Assembly: GCF_026168105.1 (NCBI RefSeq)
Contig: NZ_LBMW01000016.1
Span: 1 to 64,000 of the forward strand
From: Streptomyces hygroscopicus
GTDB lineage: Bacteria; Actinomycetota; Actinomycetes; Streptomycetales; Streptomycetaceae
Reading direction: 5' to 3'
DNA: 64,000 bases
Each line of letters starts with the position of its first letter. Position 1 is the stretch's first letter. Shown here in pieces: positions 41,805 to 49,656 of the stretch. The notes beneath the pieces are model-generated. The model was given only the letters and a program-made list of their open reading frames with translations. It was not told the origin of the DNA and made no database searches. Both the position numbers and the translations under genes were made by a program.

Positions 41805-42712
41805 ACCGTCTCCGTCTCGGGTGCCGTCAGAGCCAGGAACGCGTCGTCCAGCGACGCCGGGGTGACCTCCAGGCCCCGTATCGCGCCCAGCCGGGCCAGG
41901 GCGACCACCGTGGCGTCGGAGTCGTCCGTGCGCAGCAGCGCCCGGTCCCCGCGCACCTCCACCGACCGCACGCCGGGCAGCAGACCCAGGCCCTCCGTGC
42001 CCCGGCCGGCCAGGTCGACGGAGACCAGATTGCCGCCGGCGGCCCGCCGCAGTTGCTCGCCCGTGCCGTCCGCGACGACCCGGCCGCGGTCGATGACGAC
42101 GATCCGGTCCGCGTGCGCGTCCGCCTCTTCCAGGTAGTGGGTGGAGAAGAGGACGGTGTGACCACGGCGGGCGTACGCCCGCATCGACGTCCAGAAGACG
42201 TGCCGTGCCTCCACATCCAGGGCCGCCGTCGGCTCGTCGAGGACGAGAAGTGAGGGGTCGCCGGCGAGCGCCACCGCGAACCGCACCCGCTGGGTCTGCC
42301 CGCCCGAGAGCCGGTCCACGCGCCGCCCGGCGAGGTCCGCGATCCCGGCCAGCTCAAGGGCCCGCGCGACGGGCAGGGGGGCCGGGTAGCGGCCGGCCAC
42401 GAAGGCGACCAGCTCGCGAACGGTGACCCGGGGCACCGCCCGCGCCTCCTGCAGCATGGCTCCCACCCGGCCCGCGCGCACGGCGCGCTCCGGGGGCCCG
42501 CCGAAGAGTTCCACCGTGCCCTCGTCGGGCTCGTTCAGGCCGAGCAGCAGCGAGATCGTCGTGGACTTCCCGGCGCCGTTGCGGCCGAGCAGCGCGACCG
42601 TCTCGCCGGTCGCGATCTCCAGATCGACGCCGTCGATCGCGCGTAGGGCGCCGTAGGTCCTGACCGCCCCCGTGAAGGACACCGCGGGCGGTGTCCCAGT
42701 CGTCTTCGTCAT
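41801..42712 (-). CDS. ABC transporter ATP-binding protein (drug-efflux type)
   Basis: A 303-residue ATPase. The ATG at 42712 (MTKTTGTPPAVSFTG) starts the four-gene operon. Walker A is LLGRNGAGKSTTISLLLG, signature LSGGQTQRVRFAVALAGD, Walker B LLVLDEPTAALDVEARHVFW and the H-loop FSTHYLEEADAHADR. The C-terminal ~80 residues form the extra beta module of DrrA-type exporters. The substrate is probably a lipid or drug. Confidence 0.93.
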   Translation of the reverse strand: MTKTTGTPPAVSFTGAVRTYGALRAIDGVDLEIATGETVALLGRNGAGKSTTISLLLGLNEPDEGTVELFGGPPERAVRAGRVGAMLQEARAVPRVTVRELVAFVAGRYPAPLPVARALELAGIADLAGRRVDRLSGGQTQRVRFAVALAGDPSLLVLDEPTAALDVEARHVFWTSMRAYARRGHTVLFSTHYLEEADAHADRIVVIDRGRVVADGTGEQLRRAAGGNLVSVDLAGRGTEGLGLLPGVRSVEVRGDRALLRTDDSDATVVALARLGAIRGLEVTPASLDDAFLALTAPETETV

Positions 42713-42805
42713 GACGTCGACGGTACGGAGAGCGGGGCGCCCGGCGGCAGATGCTCCTGTACGGACTCCGGCAGGACAAATGTCACGGCGCACATCGCCC
42801 CTTGA

Positions 42806-42822
42806 CCTGACACGACGTCAGG
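42806..42822. promoter_or_regulatory. CTGAC-type inverted repeat upstream of the MaoC operon
   Basis: CCTGACACGACGTCAGG: arms CCTGAC/GTCAGG match exactly; it equals the CTGACG-N3-CGTCAG motif with one mismatched inner pair. It lies 137 bp upstream of the MaoC start. Confidence 0.55.
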
Positions 42823-42868
42823 AGCCTTCACAACGAAGGAGCGCTGGGCTATACAGGGGGCGCCGGAC

Positions 42869-42882
42869 TGGAACGCGTTCCA
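42869..42882. promoter_or_regulatory. Perfect KstR-like operator upstream of the MaoC operon
   Basis: TGGAACGCGTTCCA is a perfect 14-bp palindrome and matches TnnAACnnGTTnnA at every fixed position, 76 bp before the MaoC start. Confidence 0.75.
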
Positions 42883-42958
42883 TTCCGGCCCGTGACGACC
42901 TCGGTGCGGCCGACGGTGCGGACGGCCGCACCGGGGTCTTGGACCTCTCAGGAGTCAC

Positions 42959-43816
42959 ATGCCCATCGACGCAGCCACGGCCCTCGCGGCCGAGCCACGG
43001 ACCGGTGAACTCACCTGGACCCCCAAGGACGTCCAGCTCTACCACCTCGGCATCGGCGCGGGAGTCCCCGCCACCGACCCCGGCGAGCTGCGCTACACCC
43101 TGGAGTCCCGGCTGCACGTCCTGCCGAGCTTCGCCACCGTCGCGGGCGCGGGCTCCCCGGGCGTCATCGGCGGCCTGTCCATGCCCGGTGTGGACGTCGA
43201 CCTCGCCCGTGTCCTGCACGGCGGTCAGACCCTGGAGATCCATCGCCCCATCCCGGCCGAGGGCAGGGCGAGGGCCACCTCCCGTATCGCGGCCGTGTAC
43301 GACAAGGGCAAGGCCGCCGTACTCGTCATGCGCACGGATGTCACAGACGCCGAGGGCCCGCTGTGGACCAACGACGCGCAGATCTACGTACGAGGAGAGG
43401 GCGGCTGGGGCGGCGACCGGGGGCCTTTCACCCGTCTCGAGGCGCCCGTCGGCGAACCCGAGAAGGTGGTCGAGCGGCGGATCCGCGAGGACCAGGCCCT
43501 TCTCTACCGGCTCTCCGGCGACCGCAACCCGCTGCACGCCGACCCCGAGTTCGCCAAGCTCGCCGGGTTCGAGCGGCCCATTCTGCACGGCCTGTGCACC
43601 TACGGGATGACGCTGAAGGCGGTCGTCGACACGCTGCTCGACGGGGACGTGACCCGCGTCCGCACCTACTCCACGCGCTTCGCCGGCGTCGTCTTCCCGG
43701 GCGAGACCCTGCGCATCCGCCTGTGGCGGCGGAAGGGGGAGGTGCGCGCGGCCGTGAGCGCGGTCGAGCGGGACGACGCGCCGGTCCTCACCGACACGAT
43801 CGTCGAACACTCCTGA
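42959..43816 (+). CDS. MaoC-like 2-enoyl-CoA hydratase (double hot-dog)
   Basis: A 285-residue enzyme that would hydrate a trans-2-enoyl-CoA in beta-oxidation. The ATG at 42959 follows GGAG at 42951. The N-terminal hot-dog half carries DVQLYHLGIGAG and MPGVDVDLARVLHGGQTLEI. The C-terminal half has the hydratase-2 motif YRLSGDRNPLHADPEFAKLA, GFERPILHGLC, with catalytic Asp and His. It resembles the mycobacterial/rhodococcal steroid hydratases of the Hsd4B/ChsH3 group. First gene of an operon with an alcohol dehydrogenase and an SDR, behind two operator-like sites. Confidence 0.9.
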   Translation: MPIDAATALAAEPRTGELTWTPKDVQLYHLGIGAGVPATDPGELRYTLESRLHVLPSFATVAGAGSPGVIGGLSMPGVDVDLARVLHGGQTLEIHRPIPAEGRARATSRIAAVYDKGKAAVLVMRTDVTDAEGPLWTNDAQIYVRGEGGWGGDRGPFTRLEAPVGEPEKVVERRIREDQALLYRLSGDRNPLHADPEFAKLAGFERPILHGLCTYGMTLKAVVDTLLDGDVTRVRTYSTRFAGVVFPGETLRIRLWRRKGEVRAAVSAVERDDAPVLTDTIVEHS

Positions 43817-43845
43817 GCCACCGAGTCCTCGAGGGGAGCCGCACC

Positions 43846-44922
43846 ATGCGCGCAGCCGTACTGCACGAGATCGGCCAGGACAAGCTGGAGGTCCTCGACG
43901 ACGTCGAGGCGACGGGCTTCGGCCCCGGCAGGGTCAGGATCCGGGTGCGCGCCACCGGGCTGTGCCACTCGGACCTGTCCGCGATGAACGGCGTACTGCC
44001 GCAGCCCGCTCCCTTCGTACCCGGCCATGAGGGCGCCGGCGAGATCCTCGAAGTCGGCGAGGGAGTCGGCCACTTGAAGGCCGGTGACCGTGTGGTCGTC
44101 TGCTGGCTGCCGGCCTGCGGAGCCTGTCCCGCGTGCCGGCGCGGCCAGACCGAGCTGTGCCTGGCGGGGTTCATGAACGCGGGCACCCCCAATTTCAAGC
44201 GCCCCGGCGGTGACGTCTTCGGCTTCGCGGGCACCGGCACCTTCACCGAGGAGGTCGTCGTCGACGCGGGCTGCGCGGTGCCGATCCCGGACGACGTGCC
44301 CTTCGACATTGCCGCGCTCATCGGCTGCGGGGTGACGACCGGGCTCGGTGCCGCGCTCAACACCGCGGACCTGGAGGCCGGTTCGTCCGTCGCCGTCATC
44401 GGCTGCGGGGGAGTCGGCATCTCCGCGATCCAGGGCGCGCGGCTCAGGGGCGCGGCGGAGATCGTCGCCGTCGACCCGGTCGTCTCGCGCCGCGAGTCCG
44501 CCCTCAGGTTCGGCGCCACGAAGGCGGTGTCGCCCGACGAACTGCCGGACGCCAAGCAGCAGGTCACCGGCGGCGAGGGCTTCGACTACGTCTTCGAGGT
44601 CGTCGGCAGGTCGGCCACGGCCCGCACGGCGTACGAGAACACGCGGCGCGGCGGCACGCTCGTCGTGGTCGGCGCGGGCGCCATGGACGACTTCCTCCGG
44701 CTCAACATGTTCGAGCTGTTCTTCGACGAGAAGCGGATCCTGCCGTCCCTGTACGGCGGCGGGGACGTGGTGCGCTCCTACGAGCGGGCCATCGCCCTCT
44801 GGCGCGCCGGGCGCATCGATCTGGCGGGCCTGATCACCCACCGGGTGCCGTTCGCCGAGATCAACGAGGCTCTGGACCAGATGCGGACGGGTACGGCGCT
44901 GCGTACGTGCATCGAGATCTGA
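43846..44922 (+). CDS. Zinc-dependent alcohol dehydrogenase
   Basis: A 358-residue medium-chain dehydrogenase. The ATG at 43846 follows GAGGGGA, 29 bp after the MaoC stop. The catalytic zinc ligands are C40 (ATGLCHSDLS), H61 and E62 (GHEGAGEI). The structural zinc loop C91-C94-C97-C105 (CGACPACRRGQTELC) is complete. The NAD fold shows SVAVIGCGGVGISAIQGARL and AVDPVVSRRESA. The catalytic domain insertion NAGTPNFKRPGGDVFGFAGT places it with AdhB/AdhE1-like actinobacterial enzymes. It would interconvert an alcohol and an aldehyde or ketone in the same catabolic route. Confidence 0.92.
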   Translation: MRAAVLHEIGQDKLEVLDDVEATGFGPGRVRIRVRATGLCHSDLSAMNGVLPQPAPFVPGHEGAGEILEVGEGVGHLKAGDRVVVCWLPACGACPACRRGQTELCLAGFMNAGTPNFKRPGGDVFGFAGTGTFTEEVVVDAGCAVPIPDDVPFDIAALIGCGVTTGLGAALNTADLEAGSSVAVIGCGGVGISAIQGARLRGAAEIVAVDPVVSRRESALRFGATKAVSPDELPDAKQQVTGGEGFDYVFEVVGRSATARTAYENTRRGGTLVVVGAGAMDDFLRLNMFELFFDEKRILPSLYGGGDVVRSYERAIALWRAGRIDLAGLITHRVPFAEINEALDQMRTGTALRTCIEI

Positions 44923-45070
44923 ACCCGCCCGTCCTGCCTCGGGTCGGACCCACTCGTCTTGCCCGGGGTCGGACCCGCCCGTCTTGCCCGGGGTCGGACC
45001 CGCCCGGCTTGCCCGGGGTCGGACGCACTCGTAATGCCTGGAGTTGAACCCACCCGTAGTGCCTGGAGTG
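44921..45070. repeat. Six tandem 25-bp repeats between ADH and SDR genes
   Basis: Consecutive 25-bp units, consensus ggacccgcccgtcttgcccg plus gggtc, occupy 44921-45070 with no spacers. Inner units are nearly identical and the last two have diverged (aatgcctggag). The period is not a multiple of three. Confidence 0.9.
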
Positions 45071-45081
45071 AAGGGGATCCG

Positions 45082-46038
45082 ATGTCACTGCCACTCGATG
45101 GGCTGTCCACGGTCGTCACGGGCGCGGGCCGGGGGCTGGGCCGCGCGGAGGCGCTGGAGCTGGCTCGGCTCGGCGCGGCCGTCGTCGTCAACGACTACGG
45201 GCAGCCGGGCCGGGACGGCTCGGGCGAGGCGTCCGCGGCCCCGGCCGAGGCGGTCGCCGCCCAGATCCGCGCGGCGGGCGGGCGGGCCGTTGCCCACACC
45301 GGGGACGTCGCCGACTTCGAACAGGCCCGTGAACTGGTCGAGTTGACGGTCGCCGAGTTCGGCCGGCTGGACGTGCTGGTCAACAACGCGGGCATCCTGC
45401 GCGACCGTATGGTCTTCTCGATGTCCGAGGGCGAGTGGGACTCCGTCATCCGTGTCCATCTCAAGGGCCACTTCAACACGACCCGCTTCGCCGCCGCGCA
45501 CTGGCGGGCGCGGTCCAAGGCGGCGGACGGGCCCGTGTACGGGCGGATCGTGAACACCTCCTCCGAGGCGTTCCTGGCGGGTTCTGCCGGGCAGCCCAAC
45601 TACGCGGCGGCCAAGGGCGGGATCGTGGGCCTCACCACCTCGACGGCCCTCGCCCTCGCCAAGTACGGAGTGACGGCGAACGTGATCTGCCCGCGCGCCC
45701 GGACCCGGATGACCGAGGACGTCTTCGCCGGGCTCGACGAGCCGGGCGAAGGTCTCGACCCGCTGGCCCCCGAGCATGTCGCCCCCCTCGTCGGCTATCT
45801 GGCCTCACCCGCGGCCGCACAGATAAATGGACAGCTCCTCGTCGTGCACGGCGGCATGGTGGCGATCGTCGAACGGCCCCGGGTGCGGGCCAGGTTCGAC
45901 ACGAAGCAGGACGCCTTCACCTACGACGAACTCGACGCGCTGCTGACCGAGCACTATGCGCAGCGGCCGAAGGGCGAGACGTTCGGGGCGGTGGAGGTAC
46001 TCGGGCTCAGGCACGGCCGGGCGTCGGCGGACCACTGA
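45082..46038 (+). CDS. Short-chain dehydrogenase/reductase (17-beta-HSD4-like)
   Basis: A 318-residue SDR starting at ATG 45082 with GAAGGGG upstream. The NAD motif is VTGAGRGLGRAEAL (residues 12-25), then VNDYGQPG, NNAGILRDRMVFSMSEGEWD and the catalytic S161/Y174/K178 set (NTSSEAFLAG, NYAAAK). The ~60-residue C-terminal extension (TKQDAFTYDELDALLTEHYA) is typical of peroxisomal-multifunctional-enzyme-like SDRs such as the ChsB1 group. It would oxidise the 3-hydroxyacyl-CoA produced by the MaoC hydratase, and the FadA5-like thiolase could then cleave it. The 159-bp gap to the ADH gene is filled by tandem repeats. Confidence 0.9.
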   Translation: MSLPLDGLSTVVTGAGRGLGRAEALELARLGAAVVVNDYGQPGRDGSGEASAAPAEAVAAQIRAAGGRAVAHTGDVADFEQARELVELTVAEFGRLDVLVNNAGILRDRMVFSMSEGEWDSVIRVHLKGHFNTTRFAAAHWRARSKAADGPVYGRIVNTSSEAFLAGSAGQPNYAAAKGGIVGLTTSTALALAKYGVTANVICPRARTRMTEDVFAGLDEPGEGLDPLAPEHVAPLVGYLASPAAAQINGQLLVVHGGMVAIVERPRVRARFDTKQDAFTYDELDALLTEHYAQRPKGETFGAVEVLGLRHGRASADH

Positions 46039-46139
46039 GCGATCGGACGCCGTCGAGGGAGGCACGCGAAGGGCGGACCCGTCAATCCGGGGAGCCCGGG
46101 CGGAACGGTCCCGCGCGCCCAGGGGCAGCACACACGGAA

Positions 46140-46171
46140 CGGCCCCGCCCGTCAGGGAACGGGCGGGGCCG
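46140..46171. terminator. Strong hairpin terminator
   Basis: CGGCCCCGCCCGT (46140-46152) and ACGGGCGGGGCCG (46159-46171) form a perfect 13-bp stem with a 6-nt loop, between the SDR operon and the convergent small gene. Confidence 0.85.
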
Positions 46172-46238
46172 TGCGGGTGCGGCAACCGGTCTCGATCAGA
46201 GGAGTTGACGCCCCGTCAGTGTGTGGTTCCCCGTGACG

Positions 46239-46403
46239 TCAGGCCGCCGTGCCGGTCTGTCCGGACTGCTCGGACGGCTTGCGGTGCCGGCCGTGCGGAG
46301 CCGCCTCGTGGTCCTCGGCGGAGACCGGCCCGCGGTGCCGGCCGTGCCCCGGGTTCTCCTGGGCCTCGGCAGGCGGAAGCGTTGTGGTACTGATGTCGCT
46401 CAT
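46239..46403 (-). CDS. 54-residue peptide with repeated HGRHR motif
   Basis: A small gene from ATG 46403 (MSDISTTTLPPAEAQENPGH) to TGA 46239. Two copies of HGRHR, in GHGRHRG and PHGRHRK, sit 19 residues apart in a hydrophilic, Pro/Glu/His-rich chain ending SGQTGTAA. There is no signal peptide or membrane segment. Similar short HGKHR/HGRHR proteins occur in Streptomyces without assigned function. The ribosome-binding site is weak (GGGGTG at -9). Confidence 0.65.
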   Translation of the reverse strand: MSDISTTTLPPAEAQENPGHGRHRGPVSAEDHEAAPHGRHRKPSEQSGQTGTAA

Positions 46404-46451
46404 CGGAAGTGTTCACCCCGTCAACATGATCCTTCGTACAGCCGGGCGAGT

Positions 46452-47741
46452 CTAACGGGCCGCACTGACAGACGCGTCGGGGGTCAGGGGTGTCGCGCCG
46501 TGTCCGTTCCTCTCCCGCCGCTCCAGCCGCAGCCCGGTCACCGGCGGCGTCTCGCGGAGCATCACCAGGGGAACCTCCTCCGGTTCCACCCGCCTCCACA
46601 ACGGCGCCTGCTGCAACGGCACCGGCCGCGCGGCCGCCTGGTGCGTCCGCTCCGTACGCTCCGTGGATTCCGGAACCGCCCACTCGCCCGCCGTCCGCGT
46701 CCCGGGACCGGTCGTCCCCGCGGGCGCCCACACCCCCGCCACCCCGCACCGCACCGCCGCCGTCGCATACGGCAGCCGCAGCATCCCGTCCGGCGTCCAC
46801 AGCCCCGCCCCCGCCAACCACCCCTCGGGAGGCGCCAGATGATGGACCCGGCCCTCCGCCGGACACCACACCCCGACCCAGCTGCCCGACGCGCCGCCGA
46901 TCCGCAGCGCCACCGCGCAGCTCTCCGGCATCAGCGCCTGTCCCGGCTGGATCGCGAAGGGGGTCACCGGCCCGTCCAGCTGCAGGCACTCGGGAAAACG
47001 TACCGGCAGCATGCTTCCCAACACCCCCCAGCCCAGCCTGCCGTGGCCCGGGGACGGCGCGTCCGAGCGGATCAGCAGGAGACCGCTGTCCGCATCCGCG
47101 AGCAGCAACCGGTCGTCGCTCCCGTCCGCGATCTGCAGCAGCGGCGACACCTCCCCGCCCCGCGCCAAATCCACCACCACCGTCTTCGTGGGGCCCCCGT
47201 CCGGTGTGCGGTCCAGGGCCAGCATCCGGTCCACGCGGTCCAGCCACACCCCGCCCGAGCACCGGCCCGGCACCTGAGCCAGCTGCTCGGGCCCGAACCG
47301 CCCGCCCGCCACCAGCCACACCGTCGTGGACACCGGGCCCGCCATGAGCGCGAACGCGCGGTCCCCCGTCGGCGCGGGCGGCAGCAGCCACAGCCGGGTC
47401 GCGCCGTCCGGGCAGTCCACCGAGCCCAGCTGCAGTTCGCCGGTCCCCGGCCCCGTCGGGTACAGCAGCGAGAACAGGTGTCGCCCGGCCACGACACGGT
47501 GGATCAGCACCCGGCCGTCGGCCATCGGCTGCACTTCCGTACCGGGCTCCTCCGGCTGGTTGCCGGGCAGCGGTACCGCGTAGGGTTCCGGGCCGTCCAG
47601 GGTCCAGCGCTCCGGATACCAGGACTCGCCGTCCAGGGCGAGGCGCGCCGCGTAGGACCCGTCCGCGGTGATCACGCATCCGGGCCGGGCCGCCCCCTCG
47701 TAACCGTTCGCCGTGGTGGACGTGAGAGCACAGACCGTCAT
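46452..47741 (-). CDS. Hypothetical protein, possible beta-propeller
   Basis: A 429-residue cytoplasmic protein. The ATG at 47741 (MTVCALTSTTANGYEGAARP) has a perfect GGAGGTGA 7 nt upstream. The sequence is beta-rich with recurring blade-like strands ending W or V-x-V (GELQLGSVDCPDGATRLWLL, TTVWLVAGGRFGPEQLAQVP, WLDRVDRMLALDRTPDG), suggesting a propeller. The C-terminus is Pro/Arg rich and resembles no enzyme. The gene is 48 bp upstream of the 54-residue peptide gene on the same strand, so they may be co-transcribed. Function unknown. Confidence 0.78.
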   Translation of the reverse strand: MTVCALTSTTANGYEGAARPGCVITADGSYAARLALDGESWYPERWTLDGPEPYAVPLPGNQPEEPGTEVQPMADGRVLIHRVVAGRHLFSLLYPTGPGTGELQLGSVDCPDGATRLWLLPPAPTGDRAFALMAGPVSTTVWLVAGGRFGPEQLAQVPGRCSGGVWLDRVDRMLALDRTPDGGPTKTVVVDLARGGEVSPLLQIADGSDDRLLLADADSGLLLIRSDAPSPGHGRLGWGVLGSMLPVRFPECLQLDGPVTPFAIQPGQALMPESCAVALRIGGASGSWVGVWCPAEGRVHHLAPPEGWLAGAGLWTPDGMLRLPYATAAVRCGVAGVWAPAGTTGPGTRTAGEWAVPESTERTERTHQAAARPVPLQQAPLWRRVEPEEVPLVMLRETPPVTGLRLERRERNGHGATPLTPDASVSAAR

Positions 47742-47995
47742 CGTTCGGTCACCTCCGGCGACGAAGCTAGTTTTCGTACGCACAGACGTGACACCCCTGG
47801 GTGGACGCTTCACACATAAGGGTGTTCGTCCCGGGGTTCGCCTGAGGAAATGGGGGCGGATGTGCTGCACGAGGGGGCGCGCGCCCCATCCGCACACACC
47901 CCTCCGCGCCGTGCGGAGCGCTCGCCCGGAAGTCCGGACTGGTGGAAGGACCCGCGACAGGTGGGGCACGGACCCGGGGCAGGTAGCCTTTCCCC

Positions 47996-48904
47996 GTGCC
48001 CCGTCTGTCTGAAGTCATCGCCGCGCTGGAGACCCTGTGGCCCCCCGAGCGGGCCGAGTCCTGGGACGCGGTCGGCACGGTCGTGGGCGACCCCGACCAA
48101 GAGGTCGCCCGGGTCCTCTTCGCCGTCGACCCGGTCCAGGAGATCGTCGACGAGGCGGTGAAACTGGGAGCGAACCTGCTGGTCACCCACCACCCGCTCT
48201 ATCTGCGTGGTACGACGACGGTGGCGGCCTCCACCTTCAAGGGCCGTGTGGTGCACACCCTCATCAAGAACGACATCGCGCTGCACGTCGCCCACACCAA
48301 CGCCGACCGCGCCGACCCCGGTGTCAGCGACGCCCTCGCCGGCGCGCTCGACCTGCGGGTCGTCCGACCCCTCGTCCCGGACCCGACCGACCCGGAGGGC
48401 CGCCGGGGCCTCGGCCGTGTCTGCGAGCTCGACCACCCGCTGACCGTCCGCGAGCTGGCCGCACGCGCCGCCGAGCGGCTGCCTGCCACCGCGCAGGGCA
48501 TCCGCGTCGCCGGCGACCCCGGGGCGACGGTGCGCACGGTCGCCGTCAGCGGCGGCTCCGGCGACAGCCTGTTCGACGATGTCCGCGTGGCCGGCGTCGA
48601 CGCCTTCCTCACCGCGGACCTGCGCCACCACCCGGCGTCAGAGTTCATGGCGGCTCGCGCCCACAGTCCTCTCGCGCTGCTCGACGCGGCGCACTGGGCC
48701 ACCGAATGGCCCTGGTGCGAGCTGGCCGCCACCCAACTCGACGAGATCTCCGACCGGTACGGATGGGACCTTCGCGTCCATGTCTCGAAGACGGTCACCG
48801 ACCCCTGGACCGCCCACGCGGCGTCCTCCCACCCGTCGCCCGCCACCACCCCTCCAAGGAGCGCTTCGCGCGCCTCCTCCGATGCCCCGGGAGCCCCCAA
48901 CTGA
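47996..48904 (+). CDS. Nif3-like dinuclear metal center protein
   Basis: A 302-residue member of the Nif3/YbgI family, which forms hexameric toroids with two metal ions. GTG 47996 (MPRLSEVIAALETLWPPE). The family motifs are WDAVGTVVGDPDQEVARVLF, NLLVTHHPLYLRG (metal-binding HH), VAHTNADRADPGVSDALA, and the late AFLTADLRHHPASEFMAARA and LLDAAHWATEW. Enzymatic role is unresolved (GTP cyclohydrolase I type 2 has been proposed for some). The C-terminal ~35 residues are Ser/Pro rich and extend beyond the fold. Its stop overlaps the next start. Confidence 0.92.
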   Translation: MPRLSEVIAALETLWPPERAESWDAVGTVVGDPDQEVARVLFAVDPVQEIVDEAVKLGANLLVTHHPLYLRGTTTVAASTFKGRVVHTLIKNDIALHVAHTNADRADPGVSDALAGALDLRVVRPLVPDPTDPEGRRGLGRVCELDHPLTVRELAARAAERLPATAQGIRVAGDPGATVRTVAVSGGSGDSLFDDVRVAGVDAFLTADLRHHPASEFMAARAHSPLALLDAAHWATEWPWCELAATQLDEISDRYGWDLRVHVSKTVTDPWTAHAASSHPSPATTPPRSASRASSDAPGAPN

Positions 48905-49644
48905 ACGCCGCGCCCGCCGACCAGATCCGACTCCTCGACGTCCAGTCCCTCGATGTACGCCTGCAGCAGCTCGCGCACCGGCGGAGGTCCCTGCCCGAGC
49001 ACGCCGAGATCGAGTCGCTGACCAAGGACCTCACCCAGCTGCGCGACCTGCTGGTGGCCGCGCAGACCGAGGAGAGCGACACCGCCCGCGAGCAGACGAA
49101 GGCGGAGCAGGACGTGGACCAGGTGCGCCAGCGCGCCGCCCGTGACCAGCAGCGCCTCGACTCCGGCGCGGTCACCTCCCCGAAGGACCTGGAGAACCTC
49201 CAGCACGAGATCGCCTCGCTCGCCAAGCGCCAGGGCGACCTGGAGGACGTCGTCCTGGAGGTGATGGAGCGCCGCGAGGGCGCGCAGGAGCGGGTCGCCG
49301 AGCTGACCGGGCGGGTCGCGTCGGTGCAGTCGAAGATCGACGACGCCACGGCGCGCCGGGACGCGGCCTTCGAGGAGATCGACGGCGAGGCCGCGTCGGT
49401 GACGAAGGAGCGCGAGGTCATCGCGGGTTCCGTCCCCGCGGACCTGCTCAAGCTCTACGACAAGCTGCGCGAGCAGCAGGGCGGCATCGGCGCGGCCAAG
49501 CTGTACCAGCGCACCTGCCAGGGCTGCCGCCAGGAGCTGGCGATCACCGAACTGAACGAGATCCGCGCGGCCGCCCCCGACACGGTCGTCCGCTGCGAGA
49601 ACTGCCGCCGCATCCTGGTGCGCACGTCCGAGTCGGGCCTGTAA
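48901..49644 (+). CDS. Coiled-coil zinc-ribbon protein (CdsZ/CT398-like)
   Basis: A 247-residue protein. The N-terminal ~190 residues form a long helical hairpin (LPEHAEIESLTKDLTQLRDL, EQTKAEQDVDQVRQRAARDQ). The C-terminal zinc ribbon has CQGCRQEL and RCENCRRIL. The conserved family start is NAAPADQIRLLDVQ, and the only codon just before it is CTG at 48901 with GGGAG 7 nt upstream, so I propose a CTG start. Upstream in-frame ATG 48760 would overlap the Nif3 gene by 145 bp and downstream GTGs remove the first helix. The cluster Nif3/zinc-ribbon/RNase H is conserved in actinobacteria. Confidence 0.85.
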   Translation: MNAAPADQIRLLDVQSLDVRLQQLAHRRRSLPEHAEIESLTKDLTQLRDLLVAAQTEESDTAREQTKAEQDVDQVRQRAARDQQRLDSGAVTSPKDLENLQHEIASLAKRQGDLEDVVLEVMERREGAQERVAELTGRVASVQSKIDDATARRDAAFEEIDGEAASVTKEREVIAGSVPADLLKLYDKLREQQGGIGAAKLYQRTCQGCRQELAITELNEIRAAAPDTVVRCENCRRILVRTSESGL

Positions 49645-49656
49645 GAGGCGTACGAC

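Noticed and set aside
44921..45070. CRISPR array
   Set aside because: The 25-bp units are directly contiguous with no unique spacers.
46216..47819. Long open frames on both strands across the propeller-like gene (about 490-530 codons)
   Set aside because: They are high-GC shadows; only the frame starting at 47741 has a perfect Shine-Dalgarno and non-repetitive composition.
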